Positions 32,372 to 43,329 of a stretch of DNA of 64,000 nucleotides are shown here, piece by piece. The notes below the pieces were generated by a model. It worked only from the letters and a program-made list of their open reading frames with translations, had not been told where the DNA came from and did no database searches. The DNA comes from Marinobacter sp. (GTDB lineage Bacteria; Pseudomonadota; Gammaproteobacteria; Pseudomonadales; Oleiphilaceae). Position 1 is the first letter of the stretch. Every line of letters starts with the position of its first letter. The position numbers were made by a program, and so were the translations under genes. The stretch is from assembly GCA_018402255.1 (NCBI GenBank), contig JAGYIS010000010.1, forward strand, positions 186,001-250,000, written 5' to 3'.

Positions 32372-33586
32372 TTACAAACGGTCAAACAAGGAGAGCCTGG
32401 AAATCTGAGCAAATGACTGCTGAGAGGCCTGTAAAATGAAGCTCTGGAAGCTCAGCGTGCTGATTGCCTCTGCATAATCAACATCCTGCAACTGAGAGCG
32501 GATTTCATTAGTGTACAGCCCCGAGTCTTCCAGGAATGCAGTGGTGGACTCCACAGCGTTGAGCCGGCCGCCCAGCTCGGTCTGTTTGAGAATGATCGAT
32601 TCCTGGCCGTTGTCGAGATTTGCCAGAGACTCGCCAATCAGCGCGTCGAATTCCGCGCTGCTTTTCGGGGTCGCTTTGTCAATTCCTTCAAGGCCGGCAA
32701 TGAGCTTTTCGATAGTGCCGAAAATCGATTGCTTGTCACCGATGCCCAACTGGAACGTATCACCGGCCACGGCATCACTAATCGTCAGATTGATACCGGC
32801 AACTTCTATTTCATCGCCAACCTGCGCGCCCGCAGGCGTAACCGCTATGGCGTTACCGCTCAGGTCTTCAGCTTCGATCTCTCCCGCCGGGTTCACCGTC
32901 AAAACAATATCGTTGGGGCGGGTTCCCGGCGGAAACGCCGCGCTCAACTCGCCCGTATCGATTAATTCCAGCCCGGAGATATAGCCATCCGCTGACGTCG
33001 ACTCTTTAACAGACACTGCGGCGGGAACATCCACAAAAATACCCTTACCATGATCGCTGATAGGCACGGTTACGCCATCATCAATCTCCAGCACCCGCTG
33101 GCCCTCGTCGCCCTGATAAATCCAGGCACCGGACTCATTCCGGGCAAACGCCGGTGTACTGCCCTGATACCCACTGAATATGTATTCGCCCGAGGCATCC
33201 CGGGAATTGGCGACGTTAGCCAGTTGACCGAGTCGCTCTTTCAGTTCCGCTGAAATAGATTGCCGGTCATTGGGAGACAAGGAGCCATTGCCCGCCTGCA
33301 CGGTAAGCTCTCGCACCCGCTGAATGATATCCACGGCGCTGGCCAGCGTGCTCTCTTCCTGCTTGAGCCGGTTATCGGCCAGGTTGGCATTACGCTCATA
33401 GGTCTCAATCCGCTTTACTTCCTGATTGAGCTTGAGAATTCGCGCCGCGGCTACCGGGTCATCCGATGGCCGGTTAACCCGTTTGCCGGTCGATATCTGC
33501 TCCTGGGTTTTTACCAGGTTGCTGTTTACATCCTGCATCCGGCTGATGCCGCCCGAAAAGATCTGTTGAGATGAAATCCGGATCAT
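32372..33586 (-). CDS. flgL: Flagellar hook-filament junction protein FlgL
   Basis: A 404-residue HAP3 protein joining hook and filament. The flagellin-like N-terminal coil is MIRISSQQIFSGGISRMQDV, with TGKRVNRPSDDPVAAARIL. The C-terminal coil is QDVDYAEAISTLSFQSFILQASQQSF. The variable middle (about 170-290) is beta-rich. It is the last gene of the flgB-to-flgL cluster and follows flgK by 15 bases. Confidence 0.94.
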   Translation of the reverse strand: MIRISSQQIFSGGISRMQDVNSNLVKTQEQISTGKRVNRPSDDPVAAARILKLNQEVKRIETYERNANLADNRLKQEESTLASAVDIIQRVRELTVQAGNGSLSPNDRQSISAELKERLGQLANVANSRDASGEYIFSGYQGSTPAFARNESGAWIYQGDEGQRVLEIDDGVTVPISDHGKGIFVDVPAAVSVKESTSADGYISGLELIDTGELSAAFPPGTRPNDIVLTVNPAGEIEAEDLSGNAIAVTPAGAQVGDEIEVAGINLTISDAVAGDTFQLGIGDKQSIFGTIEKLIAGLEGIDKATPKSSAEFDALIGESLANLDNGQESIILKQTELGGRLNAVESTTAFLEDSGLYTNEIRSQLQDVDYAEAISTLSFQSFILQASQQSFAQISRLSLFDRL

Positions 33587-33601
33587 TATGTGTACCTCAC
33601 C

Positions 33602-35632
33602 TTACCGGAAGCTCTGCAGCAATGTATTGAACAAGTCCTGCGCCACCGACATCACCTGGGCCGACGCATTGTACGCCGCCTGGTACTGAATCAGTTTGCC
33701 CGCTTCTTCATCCAGGTTGACCCCGGAAATGGATTCCCGCTGATTATTGGATTGCTCCAGCAGGGTTTGACCCGCCTCTTTATCAAGTTGGCTCTGGCGG
33801 GTTTTCACGCCAATGTCCTCAACCAGTCCTGCATACCCTTCGGCAAAGCTTTGCCGGCCATTATTCAGGGTATTGGCCGTACCCAGCGCCGCCAGCAATT
33901 CCGCATTGCGGTTGTCAGAGACACCATTACTGTTGAAGGCAATGGTGAATGCATCGCCGTCGGCAGGCTCTCCGGTCATTTCAAACTGATAGCCCTGATA
34001 GAGGTCACCCGCAGTCGGATCGTCACTGAAAAACGTGTTGATCTGCTGCGCGTTGTACGGCTGATTAGCCGGGCCTACCGGGTTGTTTGCGCCATCAAAA
34101 ATGGTGTACGTAATGTCGGTTCCATCGTTGCTGAAGCGTATTTCCAGTGGGCCATTGGCCAACTCGCCTTGCGTTTCAAATCCCGGCAACAGGGCATTGG
34201 TGTTCGGGTTACGAACATTCAGCATCTTGCCCTGATTGATCTGCGCGGTGCCCAGGTTGGTTTCTGCAGCGCTGGACCTGATCGGGCTGGCAAACGCCAG
34301 GTCTTCTTCGCGCAGAACATTTAAAGCGATGTTCTCCGCTGCATTGCGACTCGGCTGGATAACAAACTTGTCGCCCGCATTGAACTGACCACCCTCAATC
34401 CGAATGTTAAATCCGGGCATGGTGATTTCAGACTGCACTGGATCCGGCAAGCGCCCCTGGTTTACTGTTTCGCCGGTTGCCGAGTCCACCAGTTCGAAAT
34501 TACGCCCGTCTCCGCTGAACTGCAGAGTCCAGGTGCCCGCTGGCAACTGGCTGCTGTCGGTTATTTCAACCGCCAGCTGCGCGTTCCTGGGGTCGGCATT
34601 GTTGGCGTTGGCCACCACCCGACTGCGCTGCAGCCCTATGTCATTAACATCCGTGAAAAAATTACCGCCGAGATCGCCCTCAAGATCCATACCGATTTCA
34701 TGCTGCTGGTTCATCGACTCGGAAATCGCAATCGCAAGCCGGCCCAACTCATCAAAGGCAGGTTTGAGTGCTTGTTCATCAAACTTGCGCAAGCCTCCCA
34801 GTTTTCCGCCGCTGATTTGCTCATCAACCTGGAGGGTTCGACCGCTGTTGGTCAGCGTAAACTCAAGACGGGTAGGATCTTCCGCACTGGTGCGGGTAGA
34901 AAACTGAGCGGCATTGGCGCCCGTTACCAGCGACAATCCGTTAGACAATGCCACGTTAACCTGGCTGCCCTCAGACTGACTGACGCGAATGCCCACCAGC
35001 TCAGACAACTGTTTGAGTTTCTCATCGCGCTGGTCCATCAGCTCAAGGGGCATTTTGCCCTGAGCGAGACCCGGCGACTCGGAAATCGCAAGGTTCAGAT
35101 CGGCGATGCTATTGAGCAGTGCATTGGCGTCTTTAACACCCTGTTGCTGCTGGGTCTTCACCGATTCGCGCTGCTGGATAAACTCTTCGTTCAGTGCCTG
35201 GAACCGATTAACAACCTGCTGGGCCTCGCTCAATACCAGTTGGCGCTGGGGCAAAGACGTTGGATCTTCTGCCGCATTTTGCAACGCCGCAAAAAAATTA
35301 TTCAGCGCGTCGCTCAAACCAGTGCTTTCACCGCCCAGAAGATTATCCAGTCTACTGAGCTCCGAATTGAGAGCATTCTGCTCACCAAACAGTGTGCTGT
35401 CCTCTCTCAACTGCTGCGTAAGGTATTCGTTTGCCAACCTGCGAATGTTGGTAACAGAGACACCACTACCAATGGTGCCGGCACCGGTGCGCCGGCCTTC
35501 CTGGGTGTCGAACTGCACTTCCTGGCGACTGTAGCCAGGCGTGTTCGCATTGGTAATATTATTGCCGGTGATATTGAGCGCAGTTTGATGACTGAGCACC
35601 CCGGTTAAACCGATACCGATCAAACCTGCCAT
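33602..35632 (-). CDS. flgK: Flagellar hook-associated protein FlgK
   Basis: A 676-residue HAP1, the first junction protein on the hook. The conserved N-terminus GLIGIGLTGVLSHQTALNITGNNITNANTPGYSRQ and the C-terminus GVNLDEEAGKLIQYQAAYNASAQVM frame a large variable central region. It is longer than the roughly 550 residues of E. coli FlgK, the extra being in surface-exposed domains. It is 6 bases downstream of flgJ. Confidence 0.95.
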   Translation of the reverse strand: MAGLIGIGLTGVLSHQTALNITGNNITNANTPGYSRQEVQFDTQEGRRTGAGTIGSGVSVTNIRRLANEYLTQQLREDSTLFGEQNALNSELSRLDNLLGGESTGLSDALNNFFAALQNAAEDPTSLPQRQLVLSEAQQVVNRFQALNEEFIQQRESVKTQQQQGVKDANALLNSIADLNLAISESPGLAQGKMPLELMDQRDEKLKQLSELVGIRVSQSEGSQVNVALSNGLSLVTGANAAQFSTRTSAEDPTRLEFTLTNSGRTLQVDEQISGGKLGGLRKFDEQALKPAFDELGRLAIAISESMNQQHEIGMDLEGDLGGNFFTDVNDIGLQRSRVVANANNADPRNAQLAVEITDSSQLPAGTWTLQFSGDGRNFELVDSATGETVNQGRLPDPVQSEITMPGFNIRIEGGQFNAGDKFVIQPSRNAAENIALNVLREEDLAFASPIRSSAAETNLGTAQINQGKMLNVRNPNTNALLPGFETQGELANGPLEIRFSNDGTDITYTIFDGANNPVGPANQPYNAQQINTFFSDDPTAGDLYQGYQFEMTGEPADGDAFTIAFNSNGVSDNRNAELLAALGTANTLNNGRQSFAEGYAGLVEDIGVKTRQSQLDKEAGQTLLEQSNNQRESISGVNLDEEAGKLIQYQAAYNASAQVMSVAQDLFNTLLQSFR

Positions 35633-35638
35633 GATGCT

Positions 35639-36633
35639 TTACTCCTTCGGCACGTCGCTGTTTTGCGACAGTGTCATCAAAGAATCTGCGTTCATAATCC
35701 GGCGAATCTTGGAGCCATACTCCGGATCGGTTGCGTAACCCGCTTCCTGCAATTTGTCGGCGAACACCTCAGGCTTGTCTGCCGAGGAGAGCACATCGCG
35801 ATAACGGGGATTGCTGTTCAGAAAATCAACGTAATCCCGGAAGCTGGATTCATAATCTGGATAAGCGCGGAAGTCGGCCCGCTCTTTCATCGGAATACCT
35901 CCCGGAATTCTGTGGTGGTGATCGACACAGCCTCACCACCCCATCGGGTATCAGCCTTGATGCCGAAGAGATTAAAACTGGGCTGGTTCTGATCGCCCTT
36001 GATCATGTGGCGGCCCCAGCCTGTTTCCAGCGCAGCCTGGGCAACCATCAAGCGCGGATCGATACCACTTTCCCGGCCAATGCGTTGAGCAAACGGCATC
36101 AACTCGCTGACAAACTGCTCTGGAGATTCAAAAGTCAGCGGAAGGTCCAGGGCGGCACCGTCAGAATTCGATGCCTCAACACTCACCGCACTGGCTACTT
36201 CTTCAACGGCTTTGATACGCTCCGGCAGGTCACGTGAAATCGCCGGCATACTCCGGTCATAATCCCCAAGGCTGGCTTTGTGGCCAGCCAGCCGGCCGCC
36301 ATTGTTATCCATTCCCGGTACTTCCTGGCTAAGCTGTCTGACCAGTGCGTCGGCCAGACCTGTTCCACTGCCATTGGCCATACTCAGGCTCACCTGGCTA
36401 TCAAACATGTCACGGTAGAATTCCGATTCTTTACCGTTCAGATAGTTGCCCTCAGCAAAGACATCGCCGGCCTTACGCATCGACTTGAGCATCTCAGCCA
36501 GAAACAGACTCTCGAACTGACGGGCAACCTGCTCAAGCGCGGCCTCTTTATCGGTTCGCGCCTGGCTCTTCATGGCGTTCAGACCGCTGAAGTCGGTGTA
36601 GATCTGAGCTTGCTGTACGCGATAGTCCTGCAT
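35639..36633 (-). pseudogene. flgJ: FlgJ rod cap/peptidoglycan hydrolase, frameshifted as sequenced
   Basis: A two-domain FlgJ: an N-terminal rod-capping domain (residues 1 to about 110, ARQFESLFLAEMLKSMRKAGD) and a C-terminal GH73 glucosaminidase domain (GRESGIDPRLMVAQAALETGWG, with the catalytic Glu, then FNLFGIKAD). The frame breaks in the CC at 35898-35899. Adding one C joins TTTEFREG to IPMKERADFRAYPDY and gives 331 residues, the normal length. The downstream part otherwise appears as an 83-residue separate ORF. FlgJ digests peptidoglycan to let the rod through. Confidence 0.92.
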
Positions 36634-36641
36634 GGCTACAC

Positions 36642-37736
36642 CTAGATCACGATCAGTTCGGCCCGCAATGCGCCGGCCTGTTTGAGAGCTTCAAGAACTG
36701 CCATGACATCGCCCGGAGCCGCGCCCACCTGGTTCACCGCCTGAACGATCTCGTTCAGGGTGGTCGCTGGGCCAAACTGGAACATTCTGGCCGGGTCTTC
36801 GGTGATCGCAATCTGGGTATTCTGCTGGAGCGCAGTATCACCCTCGGCGAAGGGGTTGGGCTGAACAACCTCCGGATTTTCCTGAATCGTGACCGTCAAA
36901 CTGCCATGAGTTACCGCCGCCGGGCTTACCTTAACGTTCTGACCAATCACGATGGTCCCGGTACGGCTGTTAATGACGACTCTGGCGGACTCCTGAGCTG
37001 GCTCAACCTCAATGTTTTCCAGAATTGACAGAAAACTGACCCGCTGGGAAGGATCCCGTGGCGCTCGAACGGAAATCGCCGTGGCATCGTGGGCATAGGC
37101 CATGTCTGGGCCAAGGTTATCGTTGATTGCCTCAACCACCCGCCGAGCCGTCGTGAAATCAGGTCGCATCAGATTAAAGGTAATGGTGTCACCGCGAGAA
37201 AACGGAGACTCCACTTCACGCTCAATTGTTGCGCCATTGGGAATACGCCCAACACTCGGTACATTCACGGTAATCCTGGACCCGTCCTGACCCTCAGCAC
37301 CAAAACCACCAACGATCATACTGCCCTGTGCCATCGCGTAGACCTGACCGTCGACACCTTTCAACGGCGCCATCAGCAGCGTGCCGCCACGCAGGCTATC
37401 CGCATTGCCGATCGAAGACACCGTGATATCCAACTCCTGCCCGGCTTTCGCAAACGGCGGCAACGTCGCGCTGATAGTGACGGCAGCCACGTTTGCCAGG
37501 TTTGGGTTCACACCGTCCGGCAACGTGATGCCAAACTGATTCATCATGTTCCGGAATGTCTGGTTGGTAAACGGAGCCCTGTCGCCAGTGCCATCCAGAC
37601 CAACGACCAGACCATAACCAATCAACTGGTTGTTTCGAACGCCCTTCACCTGGGCCATGTCTTTCAGACGGTCCGCCATAACGGGCGCCGAACACACCGC
37701 CAGCAAAACAAATGCAACCATCAGTCTGGGAATCAT
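36642..37736 (-). CDS. flgI: Flagellar P-ring protein FlgI
   Basis: About 364 residues with a signal peptide ([21 protein letters not shown]). FlgI forms the P ring in the peptidoglycan layer. Motifs are [31 protein letters not shown] and, at the end, [31 protein letters not shown]. The ATG at 37736 overlaps the flgH stop as ATGA; a longer reading lies inside flgH. Confidence 0.95.
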   Translation of the reverse strand: MIPRLMVAFVLLAVCSAPVMADRLKDMAQVKGVRNNQLIGYGLVVGLDGTGDRAPFTNQTFRNMMNQFGITLPDGVNPNLANVAAVTISATLPPFAKAGQELDITVSSIGNADSLRGGTLLMAPLKGVDGQVYAMAQGSMIVGGFGAEGQDGSRITVNVPSVGRIPNGATIEREVESPFSRGDTITFNLMRPDFTTARRVVEAINDNLGPDMAYAHDATAISVRAPRDPSQRVSFLSILENIEVEPAQESARVVINSRTGTIVIGQNVKVSPAAVTHGSLTVTIQENPEVVQPNPFAEGDTALQQNTQIAITEDPARMFQFGPATTLNEIVQAVNQVGAAPGDVMAVLEALKQAGALRAELIVI

Positions 37737-38434
37737 AGCGGCCACCACTCACTGTTGAAGAAGCGGGCCAGCCAGCCCATCTGATTGGCTTGATCAAAGT
37801 CACCGGTGCCGCCATAGGCAAAGCGCGCATCCGCTACCCGATTTGAAGCAACCGTATTATCCGGCTGTATATCCTGGGGCCGGACCATACCGGTCAAGCG
37901 AATGTATTCATCACCGTTGGTCAGCGATAACCACTTCTCACCGCGAATCCGCAGCACGCCATTGGGCAACACTTCGATAACCGTCACTGTGATGCTGCCC
38001 GCCAGGCTATTACTCTGGTCGGCTTCGGCCGAGCCGTTAAAATCCCGTTCGAAATTGGCGGAGGCATTCAGACCGATGTTGGTTTTTCCAAAGATGCTGG
38101 GCTCCGGCATGGTCACCTCCTGATCTTTGGTAATACTGGTTTCCGCATTCTTGCTGGCTCGGGTTGATTCCTGCAACGTGACGGTCAGCACATCACCGAT
38201 ATTCAGCGCTTTGGTATCACCGTACAGGTTGTAGTTTCTCGCCGGCTGGAAGATCGCGCCGGAATCCGGATTCCGCTGCATCATGGCCTGGGCTCTAACC
38301 GGGGCAAATGCCGGATCATCCGGGAGAGCTCTGGGACGACTCATGGCCGTACACCCCTGAAGCACAATCAGCACACCTACCAGAGCCAGGGTGGCCAACC
38401 GTTCTGTTTTAAAGGTGCGAAGAATAATGTTCAT
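37733..38434 (-). CDS. flgH: Flagellar L-ring lipoprotein FlgH
   Basis: A 233-residue outer-membrane lipoprotein with lipobox VLQGC (Cys near residue 28). The L-ring motifs [23 protein letters not shown] and [32 protein letters not shown] match FlgH. It is coupled to flgI by ATGA and lies 3 bases after flgG. Confidence 0.95.
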   Translation of the reverse strand: MNIILRTFKTERLATLALVGVLIVLQGCTAMSRPRALPDDPAFAPVRAQAMMQRNPDSGAIFQPARNYNLYGDTKALNIGDVLTVTLQESTRASKNAETSITKDQEVTMPEPSIFGKTNIGLNASANFERDFNGSAEADQSNSLAGSITVTVIEVLPNGVLRIRGEKWLSLTNGDEYIRLTGMVRPQDIQPDNTVASNRVADARFAYGGTGDFDQANQMGWLARFFNSEWWPL

Positions 38435-38437
38435 GAC

Positions 38438-39226
38438 TTACCCGATGTTGTTGGTGATGAACTGGAGCATCTGATCGGTGGCGGAGACCACTTTCGAATT
38501 CATCTCGTAAGCTCGCTGAGTGGTGATCATATTCACCAGCTCCTCCACCACTTCAACGTTGGAGGACTCCACTGTTCCCTGCTCAATATTGCCCAACCCT
38601 GCCAGGCCCGGCTCACCTTCTGCAGGATCACCACTGGCATTGGTTGCCTTGAACAGGTTGTTGCCAATTGCCTGCAAACCCTGAGGGTTGATGAAATCAA
38701 CCAGCGTGATCTGACCGAGATTGATCGGTGCCGCCTGATCATCAGTAACGACAGTCACCGTCCCGTCCTTACCGATCGTGAGGTTGGTTGCATCCTCAGG
38801 CACGTTGACATTCGGCGCCAACGCATAGCCATCCGGAGTGACAACATCGCCATCTGCATTCAACTGGAACTGGCCATCCCGGGTATAGGCAATCTGCCCA
38901 TCCGGCATTTCAATCTGGAAAAAGCCTCGACCATTGACTGCCATGTCGAGCGGCTGCTCGGTAATCTGCAGGTTGCCCTGGCTGAACTGCTTGGTGGTAC
39001 CAACCACTCGCACACCGGTACCCAGCTGCAAGCCGGAGGGCAGCTCAGCGTTTTCATTGTTCAGACCACCCGGCTGGCGGTTGATCTGATACAGAAGATC
39101 CTGAAACACCGCCCGGTCCCGCTTGAAGCCGGTGGTATTCACGTTAGCCAGGTTGTTGGAGATGGTGGACATGTTGGTGTCCTGTGCGCTCAACCCGGTT
39201 TTGCTGACCCAAAGTGCTGGATGCAT
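38438..39226 (-). CDS. flgG: Flagellar distal rod protein FlgG
   Basis: A 262-residue distal rod protein. The N-terminal rod motif is STISNNLANVNTTGFKRDRAVFQDLLYQ, and the C-terminal helix is VNMITTQRAYEMNSKVVSATDQMLQFI. Length and both termini are standard for FlgG. Confidence 0.96.
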   Translation of the reverse strand: MHPALWVSKTGLSAQDTNMSTISNNLANVNTTGFKRDRAVFQDLLYQINRQPGGLNNENAELPSGLQLGTGVRVVGTTKQFSQGNLQITEQPLDMAVNGRGFFQIEMPDGQIAYTRDGQFQLNADGDVVTPDGYALAPNVNVPEDATNLTIGKDGTVTVVTDDQAAPINLGQITLVDFINPQGLQAIGNNLFKATNASGDPAEGEPGLAGLGNIEQGTVESSNVEVVEELVNMITTQRAYEMNSKVVSATDQMLQFITNNIG

Positions 39227-39304
39227 TGCTCTACTCCTTACCCGACTGCCAAAGCGGCCATGTTTTGCCGTTTGTGATCAGCGGGCGATGCTTGATCGGT
39301 GTTA

Positions 39305-40057
39305 TTAAAGATTCTGCAACAGTCGTGCCGCCGCCTCGGAATTTTCCTTCGCGGTGGCCATTACCTTTACCTGCATTTCGTACTGCCTGGACAGCTGCAG
39401 GTTGGCGATCATTTCTTCCACCGCATTCACGTTGGAGCTTTCCAGAAATCCGGTTGCCACACGCATGGCCGCATCAGGGGGCTCAGGCCCATCAATCGCC
39501 TGATCTGCTTTTCTGCGAATAAACCCGTCAAGGCCTTTTTCAAGGGCGGCTGGCGGAGGGTTGACCAGTTTCAGCCGGTCTACCTCGACCAACTGATCCG
39601 GCGGGCCGCCCACAGGTACAATGGAGATGGTGCCGTCCGAGCCGATCTGCAGGTTGTCAAAAGGCGGCAAGGCCACCGGTCCGCCATTGCCCAACACCAA
39701 CTCACCACTGGCAAGACGAACCAGGCCGTTGACGTCGATCTGCATGCTACCGCTGCGAGTAAAGACCTCCTCACCCAGATCATTCTGAACCGCCAGCCAG
39801 CCGTCGCGCTCTACCGCCACATCCAGCTTACGGCCGGTATCCATCAGGGCACCGGCAGACAGGTCAGTACCTGGCCTTTCCGTCATGGCGTAAGCGCGGG
39901 TTGGGTGATGTTCACCAAACACGGGCATGCTGCGGGCCTGGGCAAAATCTTTCTTGAAGCCGGTGGTGTTAACGTTTGCCAGGTTGTTGGCATGGGCACG
40001 CTGAGCCAGCATGTTCTGCTTGGCGCCAGACATTCCAATATAGAGGGCTTTATCCAT
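39305..40057 (-). CDS. flgF: Flagellar proximal rod protein FlgF
   Basis: About 250 residues, starting MDKALYIGMSGAKQNMLAQR and containing NNLANVNTTGFKKDF. The C-terminal VEEMIANLQLSRQYEMQVKVM is the rod-type helix. The start at 40057 has AGGAG 7 bases upstream; a longer reading from 40096 adds an unrelated leader. It lies between flgE and flgG as expected. Confidence 0.95.
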   Translation of the reverse strand: MDKALYIGMSGAKQNMLAQRAHANNLANVNTTGFKKDFAQARSMPVFGEHHPTRAYAMTERPGTDLSAGALMDTGRKLDVAVERDGWLAVQNDLGEEVFTRSGSMQIDVNGLVRLASGELVLGNGGPVALPPFDNLQIGSDGTISIVPVGGPPDQLVEVDRLKLVNPPPAALEKGLDGFIRRKADQAIDGPEPPDAAMRVATGFLESSNVNAVEEMIANLQLSRQYEMQVKVMATAKENSEAAARLLQNL

Positions 40058-40130
40058 GGGCAAACTCCTGCCGGAATTTTGACTGTTTCCAGTCATCCTG
40101 CAGGAGTCATGCCATGATTAGAGAATTGCG

Positions 40131-42124
40131 TTATCGGAGGTTGATCACGGTCTGGGTGACCGCATCAGAGGTTTCAATGGTCTTGGCGTTAGCCTGGTAG
40201 TTGCGCTGGGCAATGATCAGGTTGACCAGCTCTGCAGACAAGTCCACGTTAGACTCCTCCACGGAACTCGCCTTGATTGAGCCCAAAGTTCCGGTATCCG
40301 GCGCCCCAATGATTGGCTGGCCAGACTCAAACGTTTCAACCCAGGTAGTCTCACCCACCGGAGACAATCCGTTGGTGTTATTGAACGACGCCAACGCCAC
40401 CTGGCCGAGCGATTTTGACTGACCGTTGGTGTACCGGGCAAAAATCACACCCTGGTCCGACACATCAAGTCCAGACAACCGACCGGTGCTGTAACCGTTC
40501 TGGCGTTGATCGTTCACCCCGAAGGTTGCGCCGTACTGGGTGGTATTGCCAAGATCAACCACAAACGCTGATGTGGTGGGAGGCTCCGGAATGGGCGTTA
40601 CCACTTCTTCGCCCGCCAAGGGGGGGCCATCTGCGCCATTGGGCTCACCATCGGGATCTTTCGGGATCCAGTCTGTGATCACAATTTCGCCGTTCGGATC
40701 TCCATTGACCGACTGCAATATGCCACTTTCGTTGAATCGTGCGGTGTACGGTGAGGTATCTGTGCCGGCCACGAGTTCGCCGTCAATTTGCAGGTAGACG
40801 GACCACTCACTCACGCCAACACCGTTGCCCGGCGACGGATTCTTCACAAAAAACTGCGTGAGCTCATGGGAGTTACCCAGGCTGTCGAAGATGGTGGTCG
40901 ACGTGGCGTGGTTGTAAGTACGCTGATCCAGCGGGTTAAACGAGTTGGTTATCGAGAGCTCACCAGTATCGTAGCCCGCTGCAACTCAAGCTCGTAACCG
41001 CCGGATCATCAGGATCAGTGGTAACAATGTCCTGTATTGATCGATCTGTAGAGACGTTCAAATCGCCAACCTTGTCATAGTCGGTGAGCGTGCCGCCATT
41101 GCCATAACTGACGGTCAAATCTGAGCCTCGGTTGTCAATAATTCTCACATCCTGGACCGGATTACCACCACCGTCCAGAATCGGATCGCCATTAACGTCA
41201 ACCGCATCCACCAACTGAGCAGATAGCGAGCTTGAGCTGGAAGAGTTGATGGCGTCTACCAGCTCCTGTTTGCTGCTCACACCGTTGGCGGCAACCGGAA
41301 CGTTCTGACCATCGATGGCAATAGTGAACGAGAAGTCGGGATTTGCCAGCGCGGTATCAAGCGTGCTTACACCACCGCCATCACCCTCGAACTGAAACGA
41401 CGAAGTTGCAGAGGCCGAAACACCGGTCAGGTCATTCAGAATACCGGCTATCTCGCGAGCCGAGATGTCACGCGTACCTCCAGCGCCATCATCCACCTGC
41501 GCAGGGATCTGAACCTGCTGGCTCGGACGCCCATCAGCGTAGACAATAACAAACTCATCACCACCATTGGCAATCAAGTCCTCTACCGAAACCTCCCCAA
41601 GCCGGTTAACACGGGCTTCGAGGACCGACTCGCGGGAGTCCAGGTTTAGATCCGATCTCAGATTGGTTGTTCGGCGCGGTGCCAGGTTGTCGGTTTCGAT
41701 CTGAAGATCACCCCGGATACCAGACAGGTTGCCATCACCGTCGGCGGTGTATCCCTGCACCTTCATATTCTGGTTGTTAGTGATAAAGCCATCTTTATCG
41801 ATACCAAACTGACCAGCACGGGAGTAACGTGTTTCGCCGTTGTTATTGAGAATAAAAAAGCCATCACCACTGATCGCCATATCCAGGCCATTGTCGGTAA
41901 AACTGATGTTGCCCTGCCCAAACGACTGCTTTACATCCTGCACCCTGACGCCGTCACCGATTGGGTTGCTGCCTCCACTAAGAAAGCCACTGGCGTAAAG
42001 GTCACCAAACTGAACCTTGCTACCCTTGAATCCCAACGGTGCTGGCGTTAGCGATGTTGTTGCCCGTTACATCCAGATCTACCGATGCGGCCCTGAGACC
42101 ACTCAAACCTGTATTAAATGCCAT
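40131..42124 (-). pseudogene. flgE: Flagellar hook protein FlgE, three frameshifts as sequenced
   Basis: The hook subunit. The real start is ATG 42124 (MAFNTGLSGLRAASVDLDVT) behind AGGAGG. The frame is lost near 42030, where removing one base joins NIANASTVG to FKGSKVQFG. It is lost again near 40985-41000 and near 40970, where one missing base at each point would give DDPAVYELELQRA then YDTGELSITNSFNP. Removing one and adding two bases makes one ORF of 664 residues ending NLIIAQRNYQANAKTIETSDAVTQ. That is much longer than E. coli FlgE (402), the extra being in the central D2/D3-type region. Confidence 0.9.
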
Positions 42125-42152
42125 AACTTATACCTCCTGGCCTGACACCGGA

Positions 42153-42830
42153 TCAGTTAATTTGTTTGACGTCCGACAAGGCAATTGAGCCCATGCCAGC
42201 CAGATTCAGAGTAATGGAGCCGCCCTTACCCAGGGATACGCTGTCTACATTCGCACTCACCATAGTGCCAAGCTGTTCAGGGCCAGAAGGGTAAGAGCCC
42301 TGGGCGACAATCTGGTAGGGTCCCGGCGGCAAAGGATTGCCGTTGCCGTCCTGACCATCCCAGCGGAATGATTTAATTCCAGCCTGACTGGCGCCCATAT
42401 CAATCTGGCGCACCAGCTCACCGCTCTCATTCATCACAGACAGCCTCAGACCACCGGTGGATGCGGGCACTTCGATGGTGCCGCTGATTTCGCCATCACC
42501 ACCCAGAATGCCGATACTTGAAGGTGCCAAAACCGTCTTGCCGACCATGGCTGAAGCCTGCAAAGCCTGGCTGGAACGGAACTGACCGACAACATCATCG
42601 ACGTTACCGGACAGGTTCTGCATCTCCTCGAGTGAGCTGAACTGCGCCAACTGGGAGATAAAATCACCATTGTCCTGGGGCTCCAGCGGATTCTGATTCT
42701 TGAGCTGGGCAATCATCAACTCCATGAACGCATCCTTGCCAAGCTCGTTACCGCCCTGGGCCCTATCATCCGGCTTGTTCTGGTACTGGCTCAGTACGTC
42801 TGAGGCCGATGCTGTGTTAATTGCACTCAT
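42153..42830 (-). CDS. flgD: Flagellar hook-capping scaffold FlgD
   Basis: A 225-residue FlgD, which caps the growing hook. The N-terminal motif is LGKDAFMELMIAQLKNQNPLEPQDNGDFISQLAQFS. The C-terminal half has the FlgD Ig/tudor-like domains (FRWDGQDGNGNPLPPGPYQI). It follows flgC by 17 bases. Confidence 0.95.
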   Translation of the reverse strand: MSAINTASASDVLSQYQNKPDDRAQGGNELGKDAFMELMIAQLKNQNPLEPQDNGDFISQLAQFSSLEEMQNLSGNVDDVVGQFRSSQALQASAMVGKTVLAPSSIGILGGDGEISGTIEVPASTGGLRLSVMNESGELVRQIDMGASQAGIKSFRWDGQDGNGNPLPPGPYQIVAQGSYPSGPEQLGTMVSANVDSVSLGKGGSITLNLAGMGSIALSDVKQIN

Positions 42831-42847
42831 AACCTACTCCTCAGTAT

Positions 42848-43297
42848 TTACTGCTGACCCAGTGTCAGGATTCGCTGCATCATGGATTTCGCGGTGTTCA
42901 TCACATCCACATTCATCTGAAAACTGCGGGATGACGACATCATGTCGGCCATCTCTTCCACCACGTTCACATTCGGGTAGAACACATAACCATCCTCATT
43001 GGCGCCGGGATGGTTAGGCTCGTACCGCATCTGGAGCTCAGCGTCACTCTCCAGAATGCCCTCAACCCTTACCCCGGCACCCGGGCCTTCTGCTGAACCC
43101 ATACCGAAGCCCTGCTGGTCCGGATTGAGCATGGCCTGCTGGATGGCTGCAAACACGGGCTTGCGGGCACGGTAGGCGGTATCAGTGCTGGAGCTCGCCG
43201 TTTCCGCATTGGCAATGTTAGAGGCGGTGGTATTGAGCCTCAGGGATTGTGCGGTCATGCCGGACCCGGCGATGTCGAATATGTTGCCCAGTGACAT
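42848..43297 (-). CDS. flgC: Flagellar proximal rod protein FlgC
   Basis: A 149-residue rod protein with N-terminal IFDIAGSGMTAQSLRLNTTASNIANAET and C-terminal NVVEEMADMMSSSRSFQMNVDVMNTAKSMM. These are the standard FlgC ends. An AGGAG-like site precedes the ATG. Confidence 0.96.
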   Translation of the reverse strand: MSLGNIFDIAGSGMTAQSLRLNTTASNIANAETASSSTDTAYRARKPVFAAIQQAMLNPDQQGFGMGSAEGPGAGVRVEGILESDAELQMRYEPNHPGANEDGYVFYPNVNVVEEMADMMSSSRSFQMNVDVMNTAKSMMQRILTLGQQ

Positions 43298-43329
43298 GGC
43301 AATCTCCTTAAATCTTGAGTGGCTGCGAC

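Noticed and set aside
34700..35608. A 302-codon plus-strand frame opposite flgK
   Set aside because: Antisense shadow of flgK without recognisable features.
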